Source of the DNA: Bacteroidales bacterium
Lineage (GTDB): Bacteria > Bacteroidota > Bacteroidia > Bacteroidales > JAADGE01
Assembly: GCA_021648725.1 (NCBI GenBank)
Contig: JAKISF010000012.1
Coordinates: 1 to 64,000, forward strand
Direction of reading: 5' to 3'
Length of the DNA: 64,000 bases
In this document: one piece after another, positions 44,441 to 53,200 of the stretch
How positions within the stretch are numbered: the first letter of the stretch is position 1
Layout of the letters: each line of letters begins with the position of its first letter
Translations under genes and position numbers: made by a program
Notes under the pieces: model-generated
Database searches by the model: none
What the model was told of the DNA's origin: nothing
What the model saw: only the letters and a program-made list of their open reading frames with translations

Positions 44441-46270
44441 ATGACTCTGCAACACAAAATTACCGATTTCCTTCCTACAACAAAAAAAGAACTTAAAGCT
44501 TTTGATTGGGACGAACTTGACGTAATCATTTTCTCCGGAGATGCTTATGTCGATCATCCGGCATTCGGAGCAGCTGTTATCGGCAGAGTAATTCAAAATG
44601 CAGGTTTGCGTGTTGCAATTGTTTCGCAACCGAACTGGAGAGATGATTTGCGAGATTTTAAGAAGCTTGGAGCTCCGCGTCTGTTTTTCGGTGTAACAGC
44701 CGGAAATATGGACAGCATGATTAATCATTACACCGCAAACAAACGCCTGCGTTCAAATGATGCTTACACGGTTGACGGTAAAGCCGGACAAAGACCCGAT
44801 TATGCCGTAACGGTTTATACAAAAATACTTAAAGAATTATATCCTGATACACCTGTTGTTATCGGCGGCATTGAAGCATCTTTAAGGCGATTAACACATT
44901 ACGATTATTGGTCTGACAAACTTAAACCTTCGGTTCTTATTGAAAGCGGTGCCGATTTATTGGTTTACGGAAACGGTGAAAAATCAATTGCCGAAATTGC
45001 CCGCTTGGCTGCAAAAGGAGTTCCTGTTTCAAATATGAAAAATATCCCTCAAACAACTTATTTGACAGGTTATGAATTAAATACAAAAAAGAAAGAAACC
45101 AAACATCCTGCTTTATTCTTGCACAGTCACGAAGATTGTTTGAAAGATAAAAAAAAGTTTGCCGAAAATTTTAAACAAATTGAAATTCAGTCAAATCAAA
45201 TTCACGCAAAAATCTTAAAACAAAAAACAGGAAAATTTTATGTGAATGTCAATCCGCCGCATCCGCTTACAAGCGAAAAAGAATTAGACGGTTTTTACGG
45301 TTTGCCTTATACCCGACTTCCGCATCCGAAATATAAAAATAAAGGAAATATTCCGGCTTATGAAATGATTAAATTTTCGATAAATATGCATCGGGGTTGT
45401 TTCGGAGCTTGCAGTTTTTGTACTATTTCGGCACATCAGGGAAAGTTTGTTTCAAGTCGTTCCGAAAAATCAATTTTGAAAGAAGTTGATGAAATAACTA
45501 AAATGCCCGATTTCAGAGGTACGATAAGTGATTTGGGCGGACCTTCGGCAAATATGTATAAAATGCAGGGCAAAGATTTGAAGATTTGCGAAAAATGTAA
45601 ACGTCCTTCCTGCATTTTTCCCGATATTTGCTTTAACCTTAATACCGACCATTCGGCTTTAACCGAAATTTACAAAAAAACTCGTAAGCATCCGAAAATA
45701 AAACATGCTTTTATAGGAAGCGGCATTCGTTACGATATGCTTTTTAATAAACAAGGTAAAATAGTAGGCGATAAAGCGGAATATACAAAAGAATTGATAA
45801 AATATCATGTTTCCGGAAGGTTAAAAGTAGCTCCGGAACATACCGAAGATAAGGTGCTGAAAATAATGAGAAAACCATCTTTTGATTTGTTTTATAAGTT
45901 CAAAAAATATTTTGAGGAAATTAATCGTGAGCAAAAAATGAATCAGCAAATAATTCCGTATTTTATTTCAAGCCATCCCGGAAGCAAAGATTCGGATATG
46001 GCGGAACTTGCCGGTAAAACAAAAAAACTTGATTTTAAATTGGAACAGGTACAAGATTTAACTCCTACCCCTATGACGGTTGCCGCAGTAATTTATTATT
46101 CAGGTTATCATCCTTACACGCTTGAAAAGGTTTACACCGCACGCAGTAAAGAGCAAAAACTTACCCAGAGGATGTTCTTCTTTTGGTATAAAAAAGAATA
46201 TCGACAAAAAATAAAAGATAAACTTCTGAAAATGAAGCGGAAAGATTTAGTTAAGAAGTTGTTTTCGTGA
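44441..46270 (+). CDS. ygiQ: YgiQ-family radical SAM protein
   Basis: A 609-residue UPF0313 protein. The N-terminal B12-binding-like region (about 1-280) has DVIIFSGDAYVDHPAFG and VVIGGIEASLRRLTHYDYW. The radical SAM core has the cluster motif CFGACSFC (CxxxCxxC near residues 320-327) within MHRGCFGACSFCTI. A second Cys group, CEKCKRPSC, is near residue 385. The C-terminal part has VAPEHTEDKVLKIMRKP and QDLTPTPMTVAA. The family's reaction is not established. The gene is 4 bases after the small membrane protein, so it may be read from the Bat transcript. Confidence 0.92.
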   Translation: MTLQHKITDFLPTTKKELKAFDWDELDVIIFSGDAYVDHPAFGAAVIGRVIQNAGLRVAIVSQPNWRDDLRDFKKLGAPRLFFGVTAGNMDSMINHYTANKRLRSNDAYTVDGKAGQRPDYAVTVYTKILKELYPDTPVVIGGIEASLRRLTHYDYWSDKLKPSVLIESGADLLVYGNGEKSIAEIARLAAKGVPVSNMKNIPQTTYLTGYELNTKKKETKHPALFLHSHEDCLKDKKKFAENFKQIEIQSNQIHAKILKQKTGKFYVNVNPPHPLTSEKELDGFYGLPYTRLPHPKYKNKGNIPAYEMIKFSINMHRGCFGACSFCTISAHQGKFVSSRSEKSILKEVDEITKMPDFRGTISDLGGPSANMYKMQGKDLKICEKCKRPSCIFPDICFNLNTDHSALTEIYKKTRKHPKIKHAFIGSGIRYDMLFNKQGKIVGDKAEYTKELIKYHVSGRLKVAPEHTEDKVLKIMRKPSFDLFYKFKKYFEEINREQKMNQQIIPYFISSHPGSKDSDMAELAGKTKKLDFKLEQVQDLTPTPMTVAAVIYYSGYHPYTLEKVYTARSKEQKLTQRMFFFWYKKEYRQKIKDKLLKMKRKDLVKKLFS

Positions 46271-46276
46271 AGTTAA

Positions 46277-47023
46277 CTACTTTATGCTGTCACAATCAAA
46301 CCCAACATCACTTACTTTATATTTTGTTCCGCAATCATGTGAAAAATGCCACCATTCAGAATTTATACCGATAAAATGATGTTTTTGCATAATTGTTCTT
46401 AATAACATTCTGTTTTGAAAAATTGTATCATTAAATCCTCTGTAGAAAGTACGTCCTTTCATGCTTAAATCATCATGATCGGTTCCCATATCAATGTCAT
46501 TCCCCTCTAAATCCGTTAAACTCAAATCTATTGCACTGCCTCTGTTATGTCGAGAGCCTGTTGCCGGATTTGCGACCAAGCCCACAATCGGAATTTTTTC
46601 CCACATAATTTTTTGAACTGATAACGGTCTGTAGCAATCAAATAATTTTATTTTATAACCTAATGATTTGAATTCGGATTGCACCCGCAATAAATCTTTC
46701 AAAACTTCATATCTCAACAAACATTTTGCACAAGGGTATAAAATTGTATCAAGAAAATTGTCGGCTGTTGCATATCTTATGTCGAGAATAAACTCATCCG
46801 TAAATAAAGTAACATCAACTAAATCAATATCTTCAAAAGGTGCAGTTAATGTGTCTAAAAAAACGGGTTCCGGCTCGGGAACATCAAACTTAACGAAAGT
46901 ATCTTTGTTTAAAACTTTTTGTGCGAGCAGTTTATTATCTTGTTCCGTTTGTGTATTATTGCATGCCGAAAAAAGTATTACAAATGTTGAAAATAAAAGG
47001 AGGATGTAATATTTTATATTCAT
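46277..47023 (-). CDS. D-alanyl-D-alanine dipeptidase (VanX family) lipoprotein
   Basis: A 248-residue zinc dipeptidase of the VanX/DdpX family, cutting D-Ala-D-Ala released from peptidoglycan turnover. The ATG at 47023 gives a lipoprotein signal (LLFSTFVILFSAC, lipobox Cys near 20), better than the in-frame start at 47041. The catalytic features are present: SRHNRGSAIDLSL (HxxxxxxxD zinc motif, near residue 160) and NSEWWHFSH (the ExxH motif near residue 232). The lipoprotein anchor places it in the periplasm. It is divergent from the binding-protein gene next to it. With no van regulatory genes present, this is for wall recycling rather than vancomycin resistance. Confidence 0.9.
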   Translation of the reverse strand: MNIKYYILLLFSTFVILFSACNNTQTEQDNKLLAQKVLNKDTFVKFDVPEPEPVFLDTLTAPFEDIDLVDVTLFTDEFILDIRYATADNFLDTILYPCAKCLLRYEVLKDLLRVQSEFKSLGYKIKLFDCYRPLSVQKIMWEKIPIVGLVANPATGSRHNRGSAIDLSLTDLEGNDIDMGTDHDDLSMKGRTFYRGFNDTIFQNRMLLRTIMQKHHFIGINSEWWHFSHDCGTKYKVSDVGFDCDSIK

Positions 47024-47068
47024 AATACGAAGAGTAAACAAAATATAAAAGTAAGAAATAAATATGAA

Positions 47069-48202
47069 ATGAAGATACCTTATTATATATACCTTATATT
47101 AATTATGTTTTTAATCAGCTGTTCTCCCGATAAAAAGGAAGCAACGCAAAACAATTCACTAAACATAATTAATAATAAATATGCCGAATTATTCAAAATT
47201 CAGGAAGAGGAAGGCATTAAGTTTTTAACAATTTTTGACAAATCAGGAAATAAAAAAGAAGAGTATGTCTTGATTCCGAAAGCACAAAAAATACCGGATT
47301 CTTTAAAACAAAACAATATAATAAGAACTCCGGTTGAAGTTGTAGTGTGCCTTTCAACAACGCATATTGCTTTTTTGGACATTTTGGAGCAAACAAATAA
47401 GATTAAAGCAGTATCAGGCAGTCAATATATTTATAATGGGAGTGTTAGAGAAGGAATAGAAAGCAATAAAATAAAAGATGTAGGTTATGAAAATTTGCTT
47501 GATTTTGAAACATTATTAAGTTTAAAACCTGATATGGTAACGGTTTATGATATTAACGGAAGCATTTCTCCTACGATTAATAAACTTAAGAAATTTAATA
47601 TCCCGGTTGTTCAAATCAATGAATATTTAGAATCATCGTTATTAGGACAAGCTGAATGGATAAAGTTTTTTGCTGAATTTTTCAATAAAAGAGAACTTGC
47701 AAAAACACGATTTAATAAAATATCAAAATCATATAATCAAATGAAAAACTTAACAGATACAATAAAAAATACCCCGACTGTTTTAGTAAATATGCCTTGG
47801 AAAGGAACATGGTATATTCCCGGCGGCAAATCAAATATTGCACAACTTGTAAAAGATGCGGGCGGCAATTATTTATGGTCAGAAACAAAAGAAAAACATA
47901 ACATACCTCTAAATATTGAAGATGTGTATCTGAAAGCAAATCGGGCAGATGTGTGGTTGAATACCGGGCAGGCAAATTCAATAAATAATGTAATTGAAAC
48001 AGACAAAAGGTTGAATGAGTTTAAAGCAATTCAAACAAATTCAGTTTATAACAGAAACAAACGATTAAACAAATCGGGAGGAAATGATTATATGGAATCC
48101 GGCACCGTAAGACCCGATTTAATTTTAAAAGATTTAATTAAAATTTTACATCCGGAACTTTTGCCCGAGCATAACCTTTTTTACTATACAAAATTGCAAT
48201 AA
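47069..48202 (+). CDS. ABC transporter substrate-binding lipoprotein (iron-siderophore/cobalamin type)
   Basis: A 377-residue periplasmic binding protein of the BtuF/FhuD/FepB class (PF01497). The lipobox is LISC near residue 18. The two lobes are joined by a long helix. Family features are VVCLSTTHIAFLDIL (near residue 90), IKDVGYENLLDFETLLSLKPDMV (near 130), and VLVNMPWKGTWYIPGGKSNIAQLVKDAGG (near 236). No ABC permease or ATPase is adjacent in the window, so it is an orphan here. Substrate is likely a metal chelate but cannot be told from sequence. Confidence 0.85.
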   Translation: MKIPYYIYLILIMFLISCSPDKKEATQNNSLNIINNKYAELFKIQEEEGIKFLTIFDKSGNKKEEYVLIPKAQKIPDSLKQNNIIRTPVEVVVCLSTTHIAFLDILEQTNKIKAVSGSQYIYNGSVREGIESNKIKDVGYENLLDFETLLSLKPDMVTVYDINGSISPTINKLKKFNIPVVQINEYLESSLLGQAEWIKFFAEFFNKRELAKTRFNKISKSYNQMKNLTDTIKNTPTVLVNMPWKGTWYIPGGKSNIAQLVKDAGGNYLWSETKEKHNIPLNIEDVYLKANRADVWLNTGQANSINNVIETDKRLNEFKAIQTNSVYNRNKRLNKSGGNDYMESGTVRPDLILKDLIKILHPELLPEHNLFYYTKLQ

Positions 48203-48228
48203 AAATAGTTAGATTTATTCTAATAATT

Positions 48229-48236
48229 TATATTTG
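48229..48236 (+). promoter_or_regulatory. Putative -7 box of the LeuC-LeuD-like gene
   Basis: TATATTTG, a perfect TAnnTTTG match, lies 47 bases before ATG 48284. The -33 element is not evident. Confidence 0.35.
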
Positions 48237-48283
48237 TAAGCTAAATTAAAATTAAAAAAAACAATTCAAAAAAATATAGAACT

Positions 48284-50095
48284 ATGGCAATGACAATAAT
48301 CGAAAAAATCATCGCAAATCATTCAAAATATGATACCGTTAAACCCGGTGATATCGTTGATATTGAAATTGATGTAAGAGCTGCCAGAGATTTCGGCGGA
48401 CCCAATGTAGTAAAGCATTTTCAAGAACATAATTTAACACTTGATGATGCAAGTAAAACATTCTTTACATTTGATACTAACCCTACGGGTTCAGACCAAA
48501 AATATGCCGTAAATCAGCATATTTGCAGAACTTTTGCCAGAAATACCGGTATTAAAGTTTTCGATATTAACAACGGTATCGGAACGCATGCTCTTATTGA
48601 AGAAGGCTTGGTTTATCCCGGTTCAACAATAGTAACAACCGATTCGCATGCCAATATTATGGGTGCGGTAGGTGCATTCGGACAAGGAATGGGCGATAAA
48701 GACATTGCCGTTGCATTTAATAAAGGCAGCGTTTGGTTTAAAGTTCCTCAATCAGTAAAAATTAATCTTGTCGGAAAACGTCCCGTAAATATTACCGCAA
48801 AAGATATAGTTCTGAATTTACTTGATAAATTCGGTGCAAATTCTTTACTGCAATATTCGGTTGAAATGTACGGCGAAGAAGCTGAAAAACTCACTCTTGA
48901 CGAAAGAATTACCATAGCATCAATGGGAACAGAAATGGGAACAATTATTATTTTGTTTCCGCCGAGTAAAGAAATACTTGATTACAGTTCGGAACGTGCA
49001 GGCAAAAAGATAGAAGGAGTCTATGCTGATGAAGATGCTCATTATGAGGAAGTTCACGACATTGACATTTCAAAATTCGTTAATATGGTTTCACTTCCGG
49101 GTAAACCGCACGGAACCGTAAATATTATCGAAGCACATAAAACTAAAATTGATTCCGGCTTTATAGGGTCATGCACAAACGGTCGTATGGAAGATATGCG
49201 AGCAGTTGCCGAAGTTCTTAAAGGCAGAAAAGTTGCTCCGGGCGTTGTTCTTAAAATTGTTCCTTCAACCGATGCAATTTGGCAACAATGTTTAGATGAA
49301 GGTATAATTAAAATTTTTAAAGAAGCAGGTGCATTAGTTTCAAATGCCGGATGTGCCGGATGTGCCGCCGGACAAGTAGGTCAAAACGGACCGGGAGAAA
49401 TTACTATCAGTACGGGAAACCGAAATTTTCCCGGCAAGCAAGGGAAAGGAGAGGTTTACTTATCATCCCCCGAAACAGTTGCAGCTTCGGCAATAGCCGG
49501 ATATATTACAACAATTAATGCAATACCCGATGAACCTGCAATTTTTACACCGCAAGAAATTGATGCAAAGATTGAAAATGCAAAAAAAGAACAATCACAA
49601 TCAGATGATAAACAGACTGTTGTAGAAGGCAGAGTTTGGTACATACAAGAAGATGATATTGACACAGACATGATTTTTCATAACCGATACCTTGCAATTA
49701 CCGATATTAATGAAATGGGACAATATGCTTTCGATAACTTAAAAGGTTATGAAGATTTTGCAAAACAAGCAAAACCGGGAGATATTGTTGTTGTTAATAA
49801 AAATTTCGGTGCGGGGAGTTCACGTCAACAAGCTGTTGATTGCTTTAAAGCATTGGGCGTACAAGCAATTGTTGCCGAAAGTTACGGAGCAATTTACGAA
49901 CGAAATGCAATCAATGCAGCATTCCCTATTGTAATATATAAAACTTTGGAAGGATTAGATTTGGAACATTTCGATACGGTCAAAATTAACTTTGAAACCG
50001 GAGAAATGACAAATATTTCAAAAAATAAAAGCATACAAGCAGAACCTTTTTCAGATGTTCAGTTAGAGATTTATCAGAATGGAGGATTATTTTAA
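48284..50095 (+). CDS. Aconitase-superfamily hydro-lyase with LeuC- and LeuD-like parts in one chain
   Basis: A 603-residue [4Fe-4S] dehydratase. Residues about 1-415 are LeuC/homoaconitase-like: DSHANIMGAVGAFGQGMGDKD near 125, the first cluster Cys in FIGSCTNGRM near 297, and the CAGC pair in NAGCAGCAAGQVG near 360. After a charged linker (about 430-450) the C-terminal part is the LeuD-like swivelling domain (DIDTDMIFHNRYL ... GAGSSRQQAVDCFKALGVQAIVAESYG). LeuC and LeuD are usually separate proteins. Substrate could be isopropylmalate, citrate or homocitrate. No leucine genes are adjacent, so aconitase is at least as likely. All cluster cysteines are in place. Confidence 0.85.
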   Translation: MAMTIIEKIIANHSKYDTVKPGDIVDIEIDVRAARDFGGPNVVKHFQEHNLTLDDASKTFFTFDTNPTGSDQKYAVNQHICRTFARNTGIKVFDINNGIGTHALIEEGLVYPGSTIVTTDSHANIMGAVGAFGQGMGDKDIAVAFNKGSVWFKVPQSVKINLVGKRPVNITAKDIVLNLLDKFGANSLLQYSVEMYGEEAEKLTLDERITIASMGTEMGTIIILFPPSKEILDYSSERAGKKIEGVYADEDAHYEEVHDIDISKFVNMVSLPGKPHGTVNIIEAHKTKIDSGFIGSCTNGRMEDMRAVAEVLKGRKVAPGVVLKIVPSTDAIWQQCLDEGIIKIFKEAGALVSNAGCAGCAAGQVGQNGPGEITISTGNRNFPGKQGKGEVYLSSPETVAASAIAGYITTINAIPDEPAIFTPQEIDAKIENAKKEQSQSDDKQTVVEGRVWYIQEDDIDTDMIFHNRYLAITDINEMGQYAFDNLKGYEDFAKQAKPGDIVVVNKNFGAGSSRQQAVDCFKALGVQAIVAESYGAIYERNAINAAFPIVIYKTLEGLDLEHFDTVKINFETGEMTNISKNKSIQAEPFSDVQLEIYQNGGLF

Positions 50096-50101
50096 ACAGG
50101 A

Positions 50102-50262
50102 ACACGGATTGTACGGAATTAAATGGTATGAGTTTCAATTATTAAATTATTTGAAAGCAACAGAAATAGAAGTCGGATTACTGCTCGGTTTTTGAAAAGA
50201 AGCAAAATTTAAACGGAAAATCTTTACAAATGACAGAAAATCAGGACATTTAAAATCCGTGT
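50102..50262. repeat. Inverted repeat around the GxxExxY remnant
   Basis: ACACGGATT (50102-50110) and AATCCGTGT (50254-50262) are a perfect 9-bp inverted pair flanking the degraded gene. The right arm lies within the gene's own 3' end. Short repeats of this type are often seen next to GxxExxY genes, so the match may have a mobile origin. Confidence 0.45.
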
Positions 50263-50264
50263 AA
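50133..50264 (+). pseudogene. Remnant of a GxxExxY-family protein
   Basis: One frame reads FQLLNYLKATEIEVGLLLGF, then a TGA stop (50193-50195), then KEAKFKRKIFTNDRK and ends at a TAA (50262-50264). This is the C-terminal half of the GxxExxY family, whose usual ending has the form QLLNYLKAT.xEVGLLLNFG followed by a basic FKRK. The N-terminal GxxExxY part and a start codon are missing. A single in-frame stop plus the 5' loss make it a pseudogene. It lies between the LeuC-LeuD gene and the OmpH-like gene. Confidence 0.75.
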
Positions 50265-50324
50265 ATCAGGTTTCTGCGTATTCAAAAAAACAGAAAATAA
50301 ATTATTTAATTAAACATCAAATAT

Positions 50325-50332
50325 TATCTTTG
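50325..50332 (+). promoter_or_regulatory. Putative -7 box of the OmpH-like gene
   Basis: TATCTTTG matches TAnnTTTG and is 35 bases before ATG 50368. The upstream TTTA at the -33 distance is only partial. Confidence 0.4.
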
Positions 50333-50367
50333 CACATCAAGAAAAAACTATAATTAAAAATTAAGAA

Positions 50368-50979
50368 ATGAAGAAATATTTTTTAGGATTAGGAGTAACA
50401 GCATTAATGTTCGGAAGTTTATTGTTTACAAATTGTGATAAAGGAGAAAGTAACAATAACCAACCTGCAAATGATAATTTGTTTAAAATAGCTTATGTAA
50501 TGACAGATACCTTGTCGGAAGCATACGAATATTTTAACGACTTACAATCATCTCTTCTTATTGAAAGACAAGAAAAAGAAGCAGAATTAAGCAACAGATA
50601 CCAAGTATTGCAAAATAAGTTCTTGAAAATTCAAAGAGATGTTCAAAATCGTATGATGACCCCGACAACCGGACAAAAGAAGCAAGAGCAATTAGCTTTA
50701 CAGCAACAAAAATTGCAACAAGACCAACAAATGTATGAAATGGAGATAATGGAAAAAAGCCAAAAAATGACTTTGCAAATACTTGACAGTATTCAAAACT
50801 ATCTTTCAATCTACAATAAAGAACATAATTATAACATGATTATTACAAGTGATACTTTGGGGTCTCAAATTTTATATGCCGATAAAGAATTTGACATTAC
50901 AAAAGATGTAATTGACGGTTTAAATAAAAGATACAGAGCATCACTGGGTAAAAGTGAAGTTGAAGAAGGAACGGAATAA
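50368..50979 (+). CDS. OmpH/Skp-family periplasmic chaperone-like lipoprotein
   Basis: A 203-residue protein with a lipoprotein signal (FGSLLFTNC, Cys near residue 23) and an OmpH-type body: an N-terminal strand KIAYVMTDTL, a long Gln/Lys/Glu-rich coiled coil (about 60-145), and a closing YNMIITSDTLGSQILYADKEFDITKDVI segment. Skp chaperones guide outer-membrane proteins across the periplasm. Here the lipid anchor would tether the protein, unlike free Skp. It is followed by a clear terminator, so it is transcribed alone. Confidence 0.85.
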   Translation: MKKYFLGLGVTALMFGSLLFTNCDKGESNNNQPANDNLFKIAYVMTDTLSEAYEYFNDLQSSLLIERQEKEAELSNRYQVLQNKFLKIQRDVQNRMMTPTTGQKKQEQLALQQQKLQQDQQMYEMEIMEKSQKMTLQILDSIQNYLSIYNKEHNYNMIITSDTLGSQILYADKEFDITKDVIDGLNKRYRASLGKSEVEEGTE

Positions 50980-50997
50980 AACTAATTATAAGTAATG

Positions 50998-51027
50998 AAA
51001 AAATCCGGCTTTATGTCGGATTTTTTT
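50998..51027 (+). terminator. Intrinsic terminator after the OmpH-like gene
   Basis: AAATCCG (51001-51007) and CGGATTT (51017-51023), extended by flanking A and T, form a stem with a 9-base loop and end in a run of seven T. It lies 19 bases after the stop. Confidence 0.8.
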
Positions 51028-51056
51028 GTGTATATTACGAACCAAAAACCAATATT

Positions 51057-52316
51057 TTGGCATTTGCAAACACATATTTTAAAAGGTTTCAGGCAAAAGA
51101 TGCTGTAATTAACGAACTTCCGCAAAAAGATTTGTTTTTATCAATTGTAATTCCTGTTTTTGATGAGCCGAATTTATGCAGGTCTTTGCAATCTTTAAAA
51201 GATTGTTTAATGCCTGAAAAAAGCATTGAAGTTATTGTTGTAATAAATTCTTCCGAAAATAGCCCTAAGCATATAATTGACTTAAACAGAAAGATATACA
51301 AAAAAGCAAAAGTATTTGCGGAACAAAACAGCAATCAAAAAATTAAATTTCATATTCTTAATTTTGAGAAACTTCCTAAAAAGTTTGCAGGTGTCGGATT
51401 AGCACGAAAAATAGGAATGGATGAGGCTTTGCACAGATTTAATAAATTGGAAAAATCGGATGGGTTAATTGCCGGTTTTGATGCAGATGCTTTAGTTGAA
51501 GAAAATTATTTTACGGAAATTGAGAATTACTTCAAGCAAAACCCTAAAATAAATGCTGCATCAATAGATTTTCAACATCCCGTTTCAGGAAATGATTTTT
51601 CGGAAGATATTTACAGAAACATTATACAATATGAACTTCATTTACGATATTTTATTGAAGCTTTAAGATTTGCAAACTTCCCTTTTGCCTATCACACAAT
51701 AGGTTCGAGCTTTGCAGTTAGAGCCGATGTTTATGCAAAGCAGGGCGGAATGAACAGACGCAAAGCAGGCGAGGACTTTTATTTTCTGCAAAAAATTATT
51801 CAACTCGGTAATTACGGCGAAATAAATACGACAAAAGTAATTCCCTCTCCCCGAATTTCTGACAGGGTACCTTTCGGAACAGGTGCGGCTGTTAAAAAAA
51901 TGATTGAAAATAACGAAACAACTTATTTGACATATTCTTTTGAGCTTTTTGAAATGATTAAACAATTTTTTATTGAAAAGAATTCTTTTTATCTTAAATA
52001 TTCATTAAAAAAAGTTCCTGAAACTATCTCAGAGTTTTTAAAAATTAATAAATTTGAAGAAGATTTGAAAAAAATCAAAAAAGAAAGTCCGAATATAAAT
52101 ACATTTCAAAAAAAGTTTTTTGAATGGTTTAATGCTTTCAGGGTAATTAAGTTTTTAAATTTCGCACATGAAAAATATTATAAAAAGCAATGCGTAAAAA
52201 ATGAAAGTATTAAATTATTAAAAATATATCATCCTGAAATAAAAGTTGATAACAACAATACAAAATTATTAAATATTTACAGAAAAATCCAAATCCATAA
52301 AAATGAAGAGTTATAA
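51057..52316 (+). CDS. Family 2 glycosyltransferase-like protein
   Basis: A 419-residue protein with a GT-A fold start SIVIPVFDEPNLCRSLQSL (near residue 30) and a DxD-like sugar-nucleotide/metal motif in GFDADALVEENYF near 138. A later segment, RRKAGEDFYFLQKII (near 235), fits the acceptor-side ED motif. No membrane segment is evident, so it acts in the cytoplasm. The acceptor is unknown. The start is a TTG at 51057 inside the tail of the terminator region; an ATG further in (near 51238) would remove the GT-A start. Its 3' end overlaps the next gene by 14 bases. Confidence 0.82.
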   Translation: MAFANTYFKRFQAKDAVINELPQKDLFLSIVIPVFDEPNLCRSLQSLKDCLMPEKSIEVIVVINSSENSPKHIIDLNRKIYKKAKVFAEQNSNQKIKFHILNFEKLPKKFAGVGLARKIGMDEALHRFNKLEKSDGLIAGFDADALVEENYFTEIENYFKQNPKINAASIDFQHPVSGNDFSEDIYRNIIQYELHLRYFIEALRFANFPFAYHTIGSSFAVRADVYAKQGGMNRRKAGEDFYFLQKIIQLGNYGEINTTKVIPSPRISDRVPFGTGAAVKKMIENNETTYLTYSFELFEMIKQFFIEKNSFYLKYSLKKVPETISEFLKINKFEEDLKKIKKESPNINTFQKKFFEWFNAFRVIKFLNFAHEKYYKKQCVKNESIKLLKIYHPEIKVDNNNTKLLNIYRKIQIHKNEEL

Positions 52317-53187
52317 AGTTTTAATCACAAGTTTATTCTTGCTTTTTTCAATATTTATTCAAGCACAGGAGAATTCAACAACAGAAAAATCATTACTTTG
52401 GGAAATTTCCGGGAACGGTCTTGAAACTCCGTCATATATATTCGGAACAATACATCTTATCCCTGTTGAAGATTATTTTTTTACGGATGTTATGAAAGAA
52501 AAACTCCTGAGCTGCAAAACATTAGCATTAGAGATAGATATTAATATGTCTTTGGCGGATAAAATTGATATGGCAAAAAAAATAATGTTACCCGACGGAA
52601 AACGATTATCCGATTTTCTTACCGAAGAACAATATCAAGAATATTCTGCATATATTTTAGATTCATTAAAAATCAAAGAATCAAAATTTAAACAAATGAA
52701 TATGCTGAAACCGATTTTTGCATCTTCAATAATTTTAGTAGAACTTCTCGGAAAAACAAAAACTTATGAGGAAGAACTTAATAAACTTGCAAAAAAGAAA
52801 GAACTAAATGTAATAGGTTTGGAAACAGCAGATTATCAGTTATGTATATTGAACGGAATTAGTTTAGAAAAGCAAATTGAAATGATATTTAAAGACGGTC
52901 TAAGCGGAAATCCGACAGAAGAGTTTCAAGAAATATTAGATGTTTATAAAGAACAAGATTTAGAAAAAATGAATGAACTTTTTAAAGCTGATGAAAGTTT
53001 GGCAGAATTCGGAGATGATTTATTGGTAAACAGAAATAAAAATTGGATTCCTGTTATGGAAAAACAAATGAAAAAAAACAGTATCTTTGTTGCTGTCGGT
53101 GCTGCTCATTTGCCGGGAGAAACCGGAGTTTTGAACTTATTAAGAAATAAAGGCTACACAATTACTGCAACTGACATTAAAAAATAG
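52303..53187 (+). CDS. TraB/GumN-family protein
   Basis: A 294-residue exported protein: signal segment VLITSLFLLFSIFIQAQ, then the TraB/GumN domain. The first family motif is in YIFGTIHLIP (GTxH, near residue 50), with LETADYQ in the middle and the second GxxH in AVGAAHLPGETGVLNLLRNKGY (near 267). These pairs of Gly-x-x-His motifs are thought to mark a metal-dependent peptidase fold (Tiki/TraB). Its target is not known. It starts within the 3' end of the glycosyltransferase gene (14-base overlap), suggesting coupled translation. Confidence 0.88.
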   Translation: MKSYKVLITSLFLLFSIFIQAQENSTTEKSLLWEISGNGLETPSYIFGTIHLIPVEDYFFTDVMKEKLLSCKTLALEIDINMSLADKIDMAKKIMLPDGKRLSDFLTEEQYQEYSAYILDSLKIKESKFKQMNMLKPIFASSIILVELLGKTKTYEEELNKLAKKKELNVIGLETADYQLCILNGISLEKQIEMIFKDGLSGNPTEEFQEILDVYKEQDLEKMNELFKADESLAEFGDDLLVNRNKNWIPVMEKQMKKNSIFVAVGAAHLPGETGVLNLLRNKGYTITATDIKK

Positions 53188-53200
53188 TAAAAAAAACTCT

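Noticed and set aside
46277-47023. VanX-type dipeptidase as a vancomycin-resistance gene
   Set aside because: No vanH, vanA or regulatory genes are near, and lipoprotein export does not fit; a wall-recycling role is more likely.
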